This document shows, one piece after another, positions 1 to 10,870 of a DNA stretch of 64,000 bases. This DNA comes from Muricea muricata. Lineage: Eukaryota; Cnidaria; Anthozoa; Malacalcyonacea; Plexauridae. Location of the stretch: positions 41,501,818-41,565,817 of the forward strand of contig OY979716.1 of NCBI GenBank assembly GCA_963855995.1. The letters are read 5' to 3'. Position 1 is the first letter of the stretch. Each line of letters opens with the position of its first letter. The translations under genes were made by a program, and so were the position numbers. The notes under the pieces were generated by a model that saw nothing but the letters and a program-made list of their open reading frames with translations, was not told where the DNA came from and searched no databases.

Positions 1-338
1 GACACTACTAACTTGTCAAGAAAATCAGGAATCCGGGCGACCGTGTTCACAAGTCGTTTGCAGAATGCCAGTCGTTGTGTTGGATCGCCCTCTCTTAGCG
101 TTTGACTTCGAATTATGACATATGGATGAAATTTAATTTCGATTTTCACTATGCGCTGAAACATGGTTCGGCTCAATGCCAAACCATTTCGCCTACCAGA
201 TCTTTGACCATTTTCCGTAAGAGATTGTCGAACCAATTCGATGTTTTCCGCTGTTCTAGCCGTTCTCCGTCTACCACTTCGTCCCTTGTTGAGATTATGA
301 CAAGTCCCCTCGTGCACAAACTTGCGATATGTTTTCAT
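1..338 (-). pseudogene. Mariner/Tc1-type transposase, N-terminal part, runs off the left edge
   Basis: On the minus strand an open frame runs from an ATG at 338 to the window edge without a stop. It starts with the end of a helix-turn-helix (KRTVMKTYRKF, part of it upstream of the ATG). A basic linker follows (NKGRSGRRRTARTAENIELV), then a second HTH (NGLALSRTMFQRIVK) and a stretch typical of the region before the first catalytic Asp (DPTQRLAFCKRLV). This order is that of Mos1-like IS630/mariner transposases, which cut and paste DNA in the nucleus. The catalytic core would lie left of the window. Upstream of the ATG the frame is broken, so the N-terminus is lost or shifted. It abuts a different transposase fragment at about 350. 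Confidence 0.6.
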
Positions 339-352
339 AACAGTTCATTTAG

Positions 353-951
353 TAGCTCCGTTCCTTTGCCGTGCACCTAAACTTCAATCCCTCTCCGCGT
401 TTTCTCCATTGTCGAGCCCAAGGTGCTCGAGCTTGATCATGCGGATTACTTTTGTATTCAAAACCTTAACCATCCTAATGCAACGAGATGCCTTTACTCC
501 AGAAATCTTGAGATAAATTTTTACGTCAGATTTTTTTGCAAAACTTTTTTCTAGCTTTGAAGTCAGATGCATGCAGTAGGCCTTTTTTTCTTGATCTTAA
601 ATAATGGTAACCCCCTTTATTTAACATATTTCTGATAGTTCTATTGCTAACATGTGTGACCCCACTTTCCAACTGAACGTGTCTTGAGGTAAAATTTCCT
701 AATTCTTAAAGTTTTGGAATAGTATGAAGTATACTCCTCTCATCCTGGACAGATAGTTTGTTTGGTCTGCCTTTGTTCATCTTCCTTTTATCAACGACAG
801 GCTCGCCATTCAATGGCTCCTTAGCGTGCTTACATATTGCTGCTTTGGAATACTGTGGAAACATTTTCAAAAGCTCCTTACCTCGAACGTTTGAAAGCTG
901 GTATGCAGCTCTGATTTGTGCAGAATGCTCATGGGAAATTTTATTCCTCAT
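353..951 (-). pseudogene. Tc1-like transposase fragment (N-terminus to first Asp region)
   Basis: The minus-strand frame from 951 begins with a Tc1-type HTH containing PQYSKAAICKHAKEP, followed by a basic GRPNKLS linker. Around 700-520, with frame changes, it continues with a second HTH (TSRHVQLESGVTHVSNRTIR) and KKGLLHASDFKARKKFCKK. Between 520 and 353 the characteristic block WSKGIS, NPHDQARAP, WRKRGEGLKF can be read across at least two frames. The C-terminal DDE part that should follow is replaced by another transposase fragment. The related copy at 52.8-53.7 kb shows the missing C-terminal half. Stops and frameshifts make this a relic. Confidence 0.6.
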
Positions 952-1148
952 CTTAAAGAAAGGATTAAAAACATTCTGGAAGAATTCAATGCAACAATCA
1001 TTAACAAAGATTTGTCAAAAGCGAAAAAAGAAGTAAATTTCAAGCCAAACAAGGGCAAGGCATACATCCGCAATCAAACTGATATGCTTTATTATTGTCT
1101 CATTTCTCACACTGGGTGTCTAGGAAGCTTTGAAATCCTTATAAAAGA

Positions 1149-1233
1149 CAACAACAAGAACCACGGACATAACAACAAGAACCACGGACATAACAACAAG
1201 AACCACGGACATAACAACAAGAACCACGGACAG
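1149..1233. repeat. 21-bp tandem repeat, four copies
   Basis: The unit AACAACAAGAACCACGGACA plus T is repeated four times almost perfectly. In one plus-strand frame it would encode NNKNHGH repeated, at the end of a 117-codon open frame (916-1269) with no recognisable domain. I treat it as a minisatellite rather than a protein. Confidence 0.85.
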
Positions 1234-1269
1234 AACGTGAAAGTGAAACTTGTTAATTACTGTACTTAA

Positions 1270-1660
1270 ACAATTAGCGGGTTTATCATGGCAATATGAT
1301 TATAAGTTCAATTTTTTATTGATATTTACGCAACTAGCTCCAATCAACTTAATCTAAAGCCATTTTGGCTTGAAATTAGTCGCAATGATATGTCATTGCA
1401 TATAAATATACCTTCAATGCTTAGATGTGCATGTATTGTTTGGAAAACCAAACCATAGCCAAACTATAAGGCACAACTTTAGAAAAGCAGTCAAAATCAT
1501 TTGTCTTCAGGCACCCCCTGTTTAGAGAATTCCATCCCCCTGGAAAGAATAAGTGCTTGTGTTCTTATACAAGGGCTCAAACAGAGTAACTATAGTAAAA
1601 AATCAAGCAGGAAATTATAATTGACAACCTTTGCTGGGTATTAAGATTTCACCAACACAG
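1270..1660. other. Non-coding AT-rich stretch
   Basis: I see no coding frame, repeat array or element boundary that I can support here. It separates the 21-bp repeat from the palindromic element at 1664. Confidence 0.5.
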
Positions 1661-1663
1661 CAA

Positions 1664-1890
1664 AAAACGCACAACCTGTTCTGGCCTGATGAAAACAGCA
1701 TTGAACAATGTTGTGCTGCCCACATTGTTCAATGTTGTCAACAATATTGTTCAGCATTGTTGAACCTGAATTAGCCTGCGATCAGGTGTAACAATGCTGA
1801 ACAATATTGTTGACAACATTGAACAATGTGGGCAGCAAAACATTGTTCAAGGCTGTTTTCATCAGGCCAGAACAGGTTGTGCGTTTTTAT
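1664..1890. mobile_element. Palindromic MITE (fold-back element)
   Basis: Two arms of about 100 bp are inverted copies of each other. The left arm begins AAAACGCACAACCTGTTCTG and the right arm ends with its complement. Both contain GGCCTGATGAAAACAGC, its complement, and several TTGTTCAATGTTG-type blocks. No coding sequence fits between the arms. This is a non-autonomous inverted-repeat element, and a related half copy lies at about 17020-17125. I could not identify the target duplication. Confidence 0.8.
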
Positions 1891-1892
1891 GC

Positions 1893-3539
1893 GTGAAGTC
1901 CATGCTTTTTATGGACAATCATGGAAATTAATTAGTAGACACAACAATAATCTTCAAAATTTCCCCTCCCCCGATACAATGTTGATGTGTGCTAGATTTC
2001 ACTGCCAAAGGCTTGTGCTATAATCAACATTGTGTTTGGGCGGAGGGGGGACTATTTTGTTAGTGAATACTAACATATTTAAGAAATGCTCTACAACAAT
2101 GCTAAAAGTACATGCTTTTTATTCAAAGTCTACATATATTATTTCCATGATTGCAGCCCAAGGATCAACCTCGTACCTAAGCTCTTTACCTACGCCCGGC
2201 GCTGCGGGAAAGACCCTGGTTGGAGCTGGTTTCGTGACTCTTTAAAAAATTCGCTACTTTATAGGGTGGGGAAAGGACCAAATTACATGCTTCCACAAAC
2301 AAGTGATACATTTCAAATGCAAGGAGTGAGATTTAATTGCTATGAACGACAATATAAACTTTTGATCTAAAATTATCGATTTTTGTCTATTTTGTGTGTT
2401 TCATTTCATTTATTATTGTTAGCGTTTGAATTCCTAAAGCATGAGTGTCGATAAGTAAACTATGTTGGGTGTTCGCACTTCGCAACTGTCAAGCGATCCT
2501 AAAGGTGTTTTGTTGTCGTGTTTACTTTAAAAGGCATTAAAACGGGCTCTCATAATTGCTTTATTTGCTGATACATACAATTTATGCCTAAAATATTACA
2601 TAACCTCTGAACATTGAACGTTCCATTATTAGAATGTTAACGTTTGCACCGATGCAAGTATAATGCAGTGTACCTGTAACGCAAAGCATCTGCGAGCTTC
2701 AAAATGTCAGTGTTGCCCAGGGCACAATAGATAAGCGAATTTATAAACATTTTGACTTTATGAAACTCTTAATCACGCAAAAACCATGTAAAACTGCTTT
2801 GCAATAACTACTGGGTTGCTTATCTTCAATGTTCACTGCCCAACTTGAATACTGGGATGTAAAAGGGAGAGATACAGAAGAATTTCTACAAAATTTAATG
2901 TAATACAAAAAAGGTGAATGTCCAACATAAGCCCCATGCAGTGAAATATCTCCTTTTGCAACAGAAATTTGTACATTGTTCATTGCTATATTATATACAA
3001 TATTTGTATTATGATAAGAGCAATGCATACATATGAAGTAAGAAATTGTAGGGCCCTGTTACGGAAAATTTTAAATTGGTGACATAAACTTTGTCGTGAC
3101 TGCAACAGCTCATACATATGGGGGAAAATAATAATCAGATGTCAAAAGAGGGACACAGCATTGTTTGTAAGAAATAACATATTCTGTATCTTTAAAATAA
3201 AAGGAGCGACTTGCATATCTACCCTAAACAGGGCCTTAACAAGGCACAGAAATTTTACATTATAAATACAAAAACAATTACAATGTATTAAACATACGTT
3301 ACACACTAATTTTTTGCAACATATTTAAAAATCAGTATTACTTCTAGACATATACTTCTTTTAAAAATGTTCAAGAACTGTAATCCTCTATATAAAAGGA
3401 TATCTATCAAAGTACTATGCTTTGTATTGTCTGTTTTATGTGAATTACATGTGTCACAGATACAGCACATACTAGCAGCCATATTGGATCAATTTGGGAA
3501 TTGTATTGTTAAATATACGCGTATAGATGAGTCTTTGAC
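1893..3539. other. Non-coding region with one dispersed-repeat copy
   Basis: Apart from the short dispersed repeat at 2168-2236, nothing is recognisable. A 95-codon minus-strand frame at 2741-3028 has no domain, signal peptide or codon pattern that would support it. Confidence 0.45.
2168..2236 (+). repeat. Dispersed repeat, copy 1
   Basis: A GC-rich block (CTCGTACC, CTCTTTACC, CGGCGCT, GGGAAAGACCCTGGTTGGAG, CTGG) stands out from AT-rich surroundings. The same block occurs inverted at 4064-4132. I remember such blocks as dispersed SINE- or MITE-like repeats in coral and anemone genomes; that part is recollection. Confidence 0.7.
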
Positions 3540-3803
3540 TTACTGTATCTTTGAATTATTCTTGTCGTCGTTATAGCAAACATGATAACGTGGATGTATT
3601 TCCTCATCGAGATACGTCTCAGTCAACTCGGAACATTGTTTATCCATTTTGCCGTCGTTTTGCGCAGTACTTGTTTCTCTGTATTTCGCACTAACAATCC
3701 CGGATCGGCGTCCTTTAGTATCTCTTATCGTATATAGTTTAAGAAACAACGCCGTCAACACAAATCCAAAGATTATAGAAGTATTTTCTCCTGGACATAA
3801 TTG
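3540..3803 (-). CDS. Probable terminal exon of a single-pass membrane protein
   Basis: Behind an acceptor (ATAGCAG) at 3804-3810 an open frame of about 87 codons runs to a stop at 3540. It starts QLCPGENTS, followed by a hydrophobic stretch of about 16 residues (IIFGFVLTALFLKLYTI). A charged tail of about 60 residues follows, rich in Lys, Glu, Asp and Tyr (for example TETYLDEEIHPRYHVCYNDD). This looks like an ectodomain end, one transmembrane helix and a cytoplasmic tail. I cannot name the family. It may be its own gene or the last exon of the zinc-binding gene just upstream at 4000-4964, since both lie on the minus strand about 200 bp apart. Confidence 0.4.
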   Translation of the reverse strand, partial: QLCPGENTSIIFGFVLTALFLKLYTIRDTKGRRSGIVSAKYRETSTAQNDGKMDKQCSELTETYLDEEIHPRYHVCYNDDKNNSKIQ

Positions 3804-3999
3804 CTGCTATGTATGACAAGTTGAAATCTGATCCACATTTGTGCTCTAAGTGTAACCCAGTACGCATTTCATGCACAGAAAGAAATCACAACAGCAAAAA
3901 TACAATTTTTGATTAACTTTCTCCCCAATTTCTTGCTGAAAATTATTTTTATTTAACAAATGTTGTAATTATTAAACACAAGAAACGCATACGCTTCTC

Positions 4000-4964
4000 T
4001 ACCACTCCTCCCTTAGTAGCAAAAAGGCGCTAATTCGATTTACCCCTAAAATCTGGGGGTTCATGTGACCAGCTCCAACCAGGGTCTTTCCCGAAGCGCC
4101 GGGGGTAGGTAAAGAGCCTGGGTACGAGGTTGCCCAAGGATTATTCGATCTTGCAGATAATTGGATTGGTGGTGTTGATCCATTCTCTAGCACAGAGGCA
4201 GTACTTGATTTTGACTTCAATGAATGTTGCTTATGTGCTGAATAAATAAATATAATTAATTACTCTTTTATCCCAAACCATTCCCAGGAAAGATTACTAA
4301 TTCCAAATGAAAAGGATTCCCCTAGAAAAGGCAAGTTCCTTGCGGCTTCAGTTCAAAAGTGAGGTGGTGGGCAGTGAGATCACTTAGAGTGTTGAATGTC
4401 ACGGATGTGTCTCCCACAACATCACTGGTCTCGAAAGTTGAAACCATAGCGAAATGTCGTAGAAATGTTTTTCATTTTCCTATTTTTTTAAACATATCAG
4501 AGGAAAACTACTTAATGATTTTGTGCATGAAGTCCAATAGTGAATAGTCCATGCTTGATTCCAGATTTCCATTTACACTTACTGACTTACCATTGTTATT
4601 TGATTCTGAGCGGTGAGAACAAACAACTTTCTGTCCATAACCCTCTTCGTATCCCTCCGCGGGTTTGCCACAAAAGGCATGCACATAGCATTCACACATT
4701 ATACATTGATGTGCTTGCCCAACATTTCCAGCCTTACATACCCAGCAGACATCACAGTTTTTTCAAACATCAAAATTTCTAAAGAATTACACAGAAATAG
4801 CATTATCAGTCTTAAAGTCTATAGCTCAGTAACTATACAACAATCAAATTATATGACATCAAAATATGAATAATATATGATTAGTTCATGAATAATTAAT
4901 GATTTGAGACCATACCTTCGGAATGTGATACCTCACTGTCACTGCCAGCGCTCTCTTCGGCCAT
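4000..4964 (-). CDS. Spliced gene with a Cys/His zinc-binding motif (three exons)
   Basis: Exon 1 (4964-4916) starts MAEESAGSDSEVSHSE and ends at GTATGG. Exon 2 (4778-4591) follows TTTAG and ends at GTAAGT. Exon 3 (4237-4000) follows TTATTCAG, and phases agree. Exon 2 carries CDVCWVC, HQCIMCECYVHAFCG and EEGYGQKVVC, a CxxC/CxxC/HxxCG zinc-binding module. Family knowledge: I associate such EGYGQ-type modules with transposon-derived proteins of the KRAB-A/SCAN3 type. Exon 3 begins with a basic segment (HKQHSLKSKS) and then reads into the dispersed repeat at 4064-4132. At 4758-4763 a six-base homopolymer leaves exon 2 one base out of frame. This is either an assembly error or a disabling mutation. 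Confidence 0.5.
4064..4132 (-). repeat. Dispersed repeat, copy 2 (inverted)
   Basis: This is the inverted counterpart of the block at 2168-2236, with the same GGGAAAGACCCTGGTTGGAG core on the minus strand and a GGTCACATG edge. It overlaps the third exon of the zinc-binding gene and supplies part of its reading frame, so the C-terminus of that prediction may be repeat-derived. Confidence 0.7.
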
Positions 4965-5138
4965 GCTTGATGAATTTTGTTTGACGATGTTTCCCCACAC
5001 CCACGCAGGTTAACGTTTCCCGCGCAATGCCACAACACATTGCATGCGTAATCCACCGCAATCAACGGAATTTGAAATTATCAACATAGACGTCGTAAAA
5101 ATTATTCTCATTTGATCTGCATAATTAAGTTGTTTAAT

Positions 5139-6427
5139 TTAATATTGCTCTCGTCGGCGCCATTGGCCGAATTTTAGCCTGCCCCTAGGAACGTTCTTCC
5201 GCCCTTCCATCGTATTTTTTCCGCATCCGAGATCTCGGCGAAATTTGCCGTACTCTGCAGTCTGGCCTTCAGATACATGCACACCACTAGTTTTCAGTTC
5301 CTCTTCATATTCACAGGTAGGACACTTTTGAAGATGAGATTCACCTTGGCCATAATTGCTTACCAAATTATCAACTACTGAAACATGATTGGAAACAATT
5401 ATATAAAGTATAAATGCAAACATTACAAAATGTTTTCCCTTGGTAAAAAGAAATACTAATATAAGGGGAAAGTTTGGGTTAGAAAGTGGTACAGAAATAA
5501 AGAACAGTAATTAGAAAACTATTGAAGGGGTTACAGTCAGGGACTTAACTAGAACATTAATTGGGGGGCGGGGGTGAATGTGCGTATATTCATGTTCTGC
5601 CTGACGAATTTCTTTTCAAATCAAATTCAAATTGATCAATTTGAAACGAAACTCGTCAGGCAGAACTTGAATATATGAATATACACCCACCCAATTAACG
5701 TCGTAGTTATGTCCCTGGTCAAAGGATAAATAAGAATAAAACAGTTTTTTACATTTGAGACTTTTAACAAACCTTGGGTTGAACAGTCACCTTCCAAATC
5801 TCGAAGTTCTCCAGCATCAAATTCTTGCATGTCTGTTTCTGCCATTGTATCAACAACTGCTGGTGGATTTACATTATGTCGCTTGCTCAAAAAAACATCA
5901 ATTTCATCAAAGTACTTCCACTTTTTGATGCACCATTTCCTGTTTGCCGTGACTTATCGCTTTGTTGCTCACATTTCTGCTGCAACTTTTTTTATTTTAT
6001 TGATCAATTCTTTCAGGGTAAACCCTTTGTATCCCTTTTCTTCCAACTGAGAATGTAGAACACATAAAATTTGAGATTTTAATAATGCCTTGTGCAAACT
6101 GTAATTACATTCAAAAGTTTAATGAACAAATATTGTGCTTTAAAATTTGAAACCCTAGAATTGGCGTAGCAGAAACATATTCATGAATAATAATTAATCA
6201 TACATATTCATATGATATGATTAAATATTAATGATTGCTGAACTTTATAATTAAGATCATATTCTAAACATAAAATAACTCACCAGTAGTATTTTATAAA
6301 CATTAGAAGTTGCCAGAGATGTCTTACAAGAATCTAAAGATATGTGGATCGTTTCTTTCGCCCATAATTTGATTAAACACTGCGTTGCTTTTTCAGACCA
6401 CTGTTTTCCTCTTGTTTTAGCCGCCAT
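5139..6427 (-). CDS. Myb/SANT-like (trihelix) DNA-binding protein, three exons
   Basis: Exon 1 (6427-6284) starts MAAKTRGKQWSEKATQCLIK and ends at GTGAGT. Exon 2 (6046-5773) follows TTCTCAG, and exon 3 (5377-5139) follows TGTTTCAG and ends in TAA. Phases agree at both junctions. Residues 9 to about 105 form a trihelix domain: QWSEKATQCLIKLW (first helix), then LEEKGYKGFTLKELINKIKK, and WKYFDEIDVFL near the end. The tail has an acidic stretch and a CPTC motif. Such proteins bind DNA in the nucleus, and many accompany PIF/Harbinger transposases. Two single-base shifts in exon 2 (homopolymers at 5987-5993 and 5922-5926) cancel each other. This suggests base-calling errors or a recent pseudogene. 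Confidence 0.6.
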
Positions 6428-6482
6428 CTTTTGAAAACAAATGCGTGTGTGTAATTAATTTTAGGTCAGCGTGCCTCTTTTA

Positions 6483-6522
6483 GGCGGGCTGAGACTACCT
6501 CCTGAGGTGGTCTCGGCCCGCC
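6483..6522. repeat. Near-perfect DNA hairpin inside a small repeat
   Basis: GGCGGGCTGAGACTACCTC is followed almost directly by GAGGTGGTCTCGGCCCGCC. The two 19-base arms pair with two mismatches. It is the centre of a GC-richer repeat spanning about 6455-6660 that lies between the 5' end of the Myb-like gene and the broken 3' end of the next gene. Similar hairpins occur in dispersed MITEs, so I regard it as repeat-derived. Confidence 0.7.
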
Positions 6523-6718
6523 AAAAAGTTTAAGCACACGAGCCTATTTTGTAACCATTTACATGACAAGAATCAAGAGTGCCGTGCCAAATTGAGAGGC
6601 CCGCGTGCCTAAAATTTAAGCGTGCCATGCCCAAAACTGTTGTCGTGTAAACAGGGCTTAAGGTACACCAATATTTTTAAAAATACACTTACTATTACTT
6701 TTATAAACAACTACTTAC

Positions 6719-9700
6719 CTGAACCGTGTTTAATACTGGAAGCTGGCCAACAATTCAGGGTTAAGTATGACTTTCTGGAGTTCCATGAAATCCTTGTCGC
6801 GACGGTCAAACCATGGGAGAGTTTCATCATGATCACCATCCTCATGATCGCACTCTCCCCCTAGCCATTCAGGCTCATTGCACACATGATGCAATAATGC
6901 AATCCACTTATCCTAAAAATACAATACTGTAAGTAAACACAGAGAATTATTTAATCTAAAATGTACAGTTTACCATGGTAGGATCTTACAACACATGCTA
7001 CCTGGGCCTGCCTGGGCTAATGGTCCTGATCTCAAAGTTTTTTCAGGATCAACAATATGACTTTATAATACATACACAAAGAAGTGGTTTCGTTTTTTCT
7101 GCAAACACTGGCACAGCACCAGAAATGTCTGATAACATGCGATGACCAATCCTTAATTTTGCTCATAGCTTTTGGCTTGCCCAACTTTTAAAACTAGAAG
7201 ACAAATACACCACATTACTCACACCTTTCTCTACCAAAGTAGTTACTCTACCAAAAAATCTGACTTTTTATATGTTCAACTCAACAAAGGATAAAAAGCC
7301 CCCCCCCCTCATACACACACCCCTCTTTTTAAGATCCCTGTATTTATGAATTGTTTGCAAATTGTCATTACAAATGAACATATCTTTTTGATCACACAAA
7401 AATATATATATATAACAGAACAATATAATTGAAATTACAAGAATTTATAAGACAGTAGTTAGTCCAAATATGACAGTGAAAAATACATGGAAATGTGACC
7501 ATTTACAATTGTAATTGGTGTCTAACTACATATAGCACTATCCAGTACTATTTGTTAACAAATTTATCACTCAAGAGCAAGTTGCAAAAAAATGAAATGA
7601 ACAGAAAAGAATGTCACACACCTTTGCTAGACACTTCTTAATACTCTTGGACTTATGCAACACATCTAGACTGTGCAGAATATCAGGGAAGTTGGATTCT
7701 AAAGATTAAAATAAATATGGTAATTACTTTTTCACTTGCCACAATTTAAGTGGTTTTTCCTTTGACAAAGTAAATGTTATAGCATAGTGACATTAGACGG
7801 GGTAAAAAGGTATGTAATATTTGTTAATAGTAATTTGGAATATACAAGTGAGTTGTACATACCAAGCAGTGCTTTAACAGAAGTAAATGCATCAGTCACT
7901 AATTCTACTACTTTTATGTCCTGAGCAAGCTTCTGTAACCCATGCTTCACTGCTTCTTTCTCCATATTGGTTGATGTCAATCCAACATGCCTCTTATCCA
8001 ATATCTCAATATGGATGATGTAGTTAGTATTGACTTAACCATAAAGTAAACAAAGATTCTTTGCATTGAAACCGGGCGAGTCACACTGCCCATCACCACC
8101 AACCACGATGTCTTGTCGAACAAATTCTTTAAGAATTTCTTCCCTTGTGCTTGTCCACCACTCATTTACTTTTGGTATCAGATACAACCGCTGATACCTA
8201 TAAAATGTTGACTTGGATAGAAATGCCAACCCATAAAACTCAGCCATTCGCTCAATTTTAGCAAAATTATTTCCAGACAGCAGTATCGAGGCAGCTGCCT
8301 GTAAGCTGTTAACATAAACTCCATCTCCATGTTCATGTGATGAACAGAATCTATGTTTGTGATCAGATGAGCATAAGGAGTCGATGATTAAGGTTCCACA
8401 GATAAAATGGTAGCTGACTGTAGGAACATGAACACAACCAGGTGTTTGACACCGAGCTTCGAATATCTGCAGTAACAAACTAAGGGAGCAGACAAATTTC
8501 CTTTCTTTGACCATCTCAAATTCGTGTTGAAACTTGTTTATTTCTTCACCTCTGCTTAGCTTACGATGGGGACCATATGTTGGGCTGCTTGAACTTGCAA
8601 CATTTGGGATTTGTTGTGGGTTAGTAGCTTGAATCATCGCAGAAACATCCTGCTCATCATCACAACCAAACACAATGGAACTGTCAGAAAAAAATGAAAC
8701 AAATAACAAGTTACTCATTTCCACCCACTAAACGAACAAGTCTGGCAACGGTATTTAATATAGTTGCACTAGACTGCACCTTGATTAAATGAAATGAATT
8801 GCTGTTGAGATGATTTTATAAACAAAACCATAATCATACAACCCACTTATTGGACATTTCACGTATAAAATACACCACTTTACCAATATTGAACATCGGA
8901 AAAAAGAAAATAAGCCATTTGGATCTCTGTACTGTGATATTCATGATTACAAAACAAAGACAAAAAACACAAGACTCGCCAAATTTCTTCTTCAGATTCA
9001 CCATCATCTGAAATGTCATTTAGATTTTTTGTTCCCTCATGATCAGTGGAACTATACAATGCATATACATCGATATACATAAGTAAAGATATATTAAGCA
9101 CAATACAGTATATGTACAACATATTTGCCACCATCATGTAGTGGTGCACATGAACAGGTAACACATTTTGAATGTCACGTAACCAATAGGCAATATGTCA
9201 TTGCCACACACTAAACTGGTTAAGTTTACCAAAAGCATATTAACTTACACATTGTCCTCCGAATCCTTTTCTTCCAGTTCTCGATCATCAATTAGGCATG
9301 AAATGGCCATTCTTGAAAGGTCAAGTTGTTGGCCACAGAGCGAATACAAAGTAAAAAGCTGAAGTCTTATATACCTGCATGTATTTAAGATTCATTCAAA
9401 GTCATAAGTCATGTTTTATCTTTTATGGGTGCCATTATCAATGGGGATGCACCCTATTGGCCTATTCTACTTGTCACTATTGGTTTGTTGTAATTGTTTG
9501 TTACACTATGTTCCTGTGTTTGGAGTATTAATCAAACCATACTTGTATTCTAGCTCAGAGCTGTTTGCAGTATCTGTGGTTTCCCCCTCATCATCAGTGA
9601 ACAACGATGTATTCAACTTTGCAGATGTTTCCATCAAACTAGAATAGTATCATTAAAATGGAATAATTTTATTACTGTAAATCCAGACTCATTGCCTGAA

Positions 9701-10420
9701 ACTGTATTATATTCCATTGAAGCTCATGCATGGATTATACACCTAGAATGTCAAACAGCAGGGCCCAACTATCATTTACTGATAAAAGTTTGATACAACT
9801 TTGTAGTTTTAATATATAAAGTAGACATGGAATTTTTTCTTCATTGCTTTTCTTCAATCTTTTGTCTTTGTGTGCCATTTCAAGTCACGCAAAGCTTAAA
9901 ATCGATTTACATATTTTACCTCGTGTGGGGTGAATCAAAACTGCCAGCCAGTTCCTCATGTTGATCTACCTCCATGGGAATATTTTCGCGTTGGTCAACA
10001 ATTGGGTCGATTGGCAGTAAAATCAGAGGGTTACTACCTTCCTTACATGGTGTAGAGGTTTCAACAGAACCTAAAAATCAATCGCTATATTCATTTAATG
10101 ATATTGGGCACCATGCTAGTGATTGCACCCGCCTATACTTTATGCAAATTCTTATACGCTTGCCTTTTGTGTTCGCGTCTTCTGTTCTTATCCTGCCTTT
10201 GTGCAGCCACGGAGCATCAATTTCTGACCTGAAATAGCAAAATTGTATTCATTTAATAAAATACCCTGTGTAAACAGTCTAAAATCTTTTGAAAAACAAA
10301 GAAAGTACTGGAAATATACAAACCTTCTGCAGTATTCTAATGGCGGGAAATGAGCAGCAAACTCACTGTCTGTACTAAAACTGTATCCAGCCTCATCTTT
10401 TGCTTCTTTCCATGATTCAA
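6719..10420 (-). pseudogene. Multi-exon transposase-like gene (GDGxCDSPG family), stops present, 3' end missing
   Basis: Nine exons join in phase with good GT-AG sites: 10420-10324, 10228-10158, 10070-9920, 9638-9543, 9374-9249, 9051 to about 8970 (donor unsure), 8680-7863, 7698-7622 and 6912-6719. A likely first exon starts at about 10530 (MATHGGKQRNSGERE). The N-terminal part is acidic. The large exon holds a Cys/His-rich segment (CQTPGCVHVP), LSKSTFYRYQRLYLIP, and the core GGDGQCDSPGFNAK. It is followed by ILDKRHVGL, STNMEKEA and VVELVTDAFTSV, then SLDVLHKSKS and PWFDRRDKDF. I remember this family as widespread uncharacterised proteins of fish and cnidarians that look transposon-derived, with GDG-D and TDA as candidate acidic sites. 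TAA codons break the frame at 8035-8037 and 6730-6732. The expected C-terminal exons are absent. Confidence 0.65.
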
Positions 10421-10661
10421 AAATCGTCAAAGATAAATAAATTTGTTTATGCTGCCGATTCTAAGCTAACTGTGAGCTACCGGACTTTTCATACTTTCTC
10501 TTTCGCCTGAATTTCTTTGTTTTCCACCGTGCGTCGCCATATCCACTGTCGCTATCTTGAATTGAAAAGTAATTTGATACTCTTGAAAAAATAGAAGTGT
10601 AGAATTTCAAGTTGCATATGCGCAGCAGGGGTGCGGACAGCATGACACTGCTCCTTTAACT

Positions 10662-10870
10662 GTTCAGAACTCCAAAGAGATTGTTTTGATCTCGTAAGCA
10701 ATTGGTTCGATCCCCGAAGGGACTGTTTTGATCTCTGAAGAGATTCTTTTGACCTCCAAAGAGATGTTGTGATCTCCGAAGAGATTTGACTTGCTTTCCT
10801 GAGAGGTTGATTTGCCTTCTTGAGAAGTCTAATTGCTCTCCAGAGAGTTTTATTTGCCCTTTCCAAAGTT
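10662..10870. repeat. Degenerate 21-bp minisatellite encoding heptads in one frame
   Basis: About ten copies of a roughly 21-bp unit related to GATCTCTGAAGAGATTCTTTT fill this stretch. On the minus strand they give an open frame of seven-residue repeats (SLQRSKQ, SLRGSNQ, LLTRSKQ, SLWSSEQ). The pattern looks like a coiled coil. However, the frame has no neighbouring exon that I can join to it, and the repeat is equally open in a second frame. A minisatellite is the simpler reading. Confidence 0.75.

Noticed and set aside
1149-1233. Possible CRISPR-like array
   Set aside because: Units are contiguous without spacers, only four copies, in animal DNA. The same applies to 24326-24391.
2741-3028. 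95-codon minus-strand frame
   Set aside because: No domain, no splice context, and composition like the surrounding non-coding sequence.
6730-8037. TAA codons standing where Tyr or another residue is expected, suggesting codon reassignment
   Set aside because: Other coherent frames in the window end naturally at TAA (for example 5139 and 50795), and the remaining TAA codons fall in decayed genes. Mutation is the simpler explanation.
8000-8037. A 35-bp intron (GTTAAGT with TACTAAC) that would remove the stop at 8035
   Set aside because: Too short for an animal intron, and the putative intron itself encodes residues that continue the family pattern.
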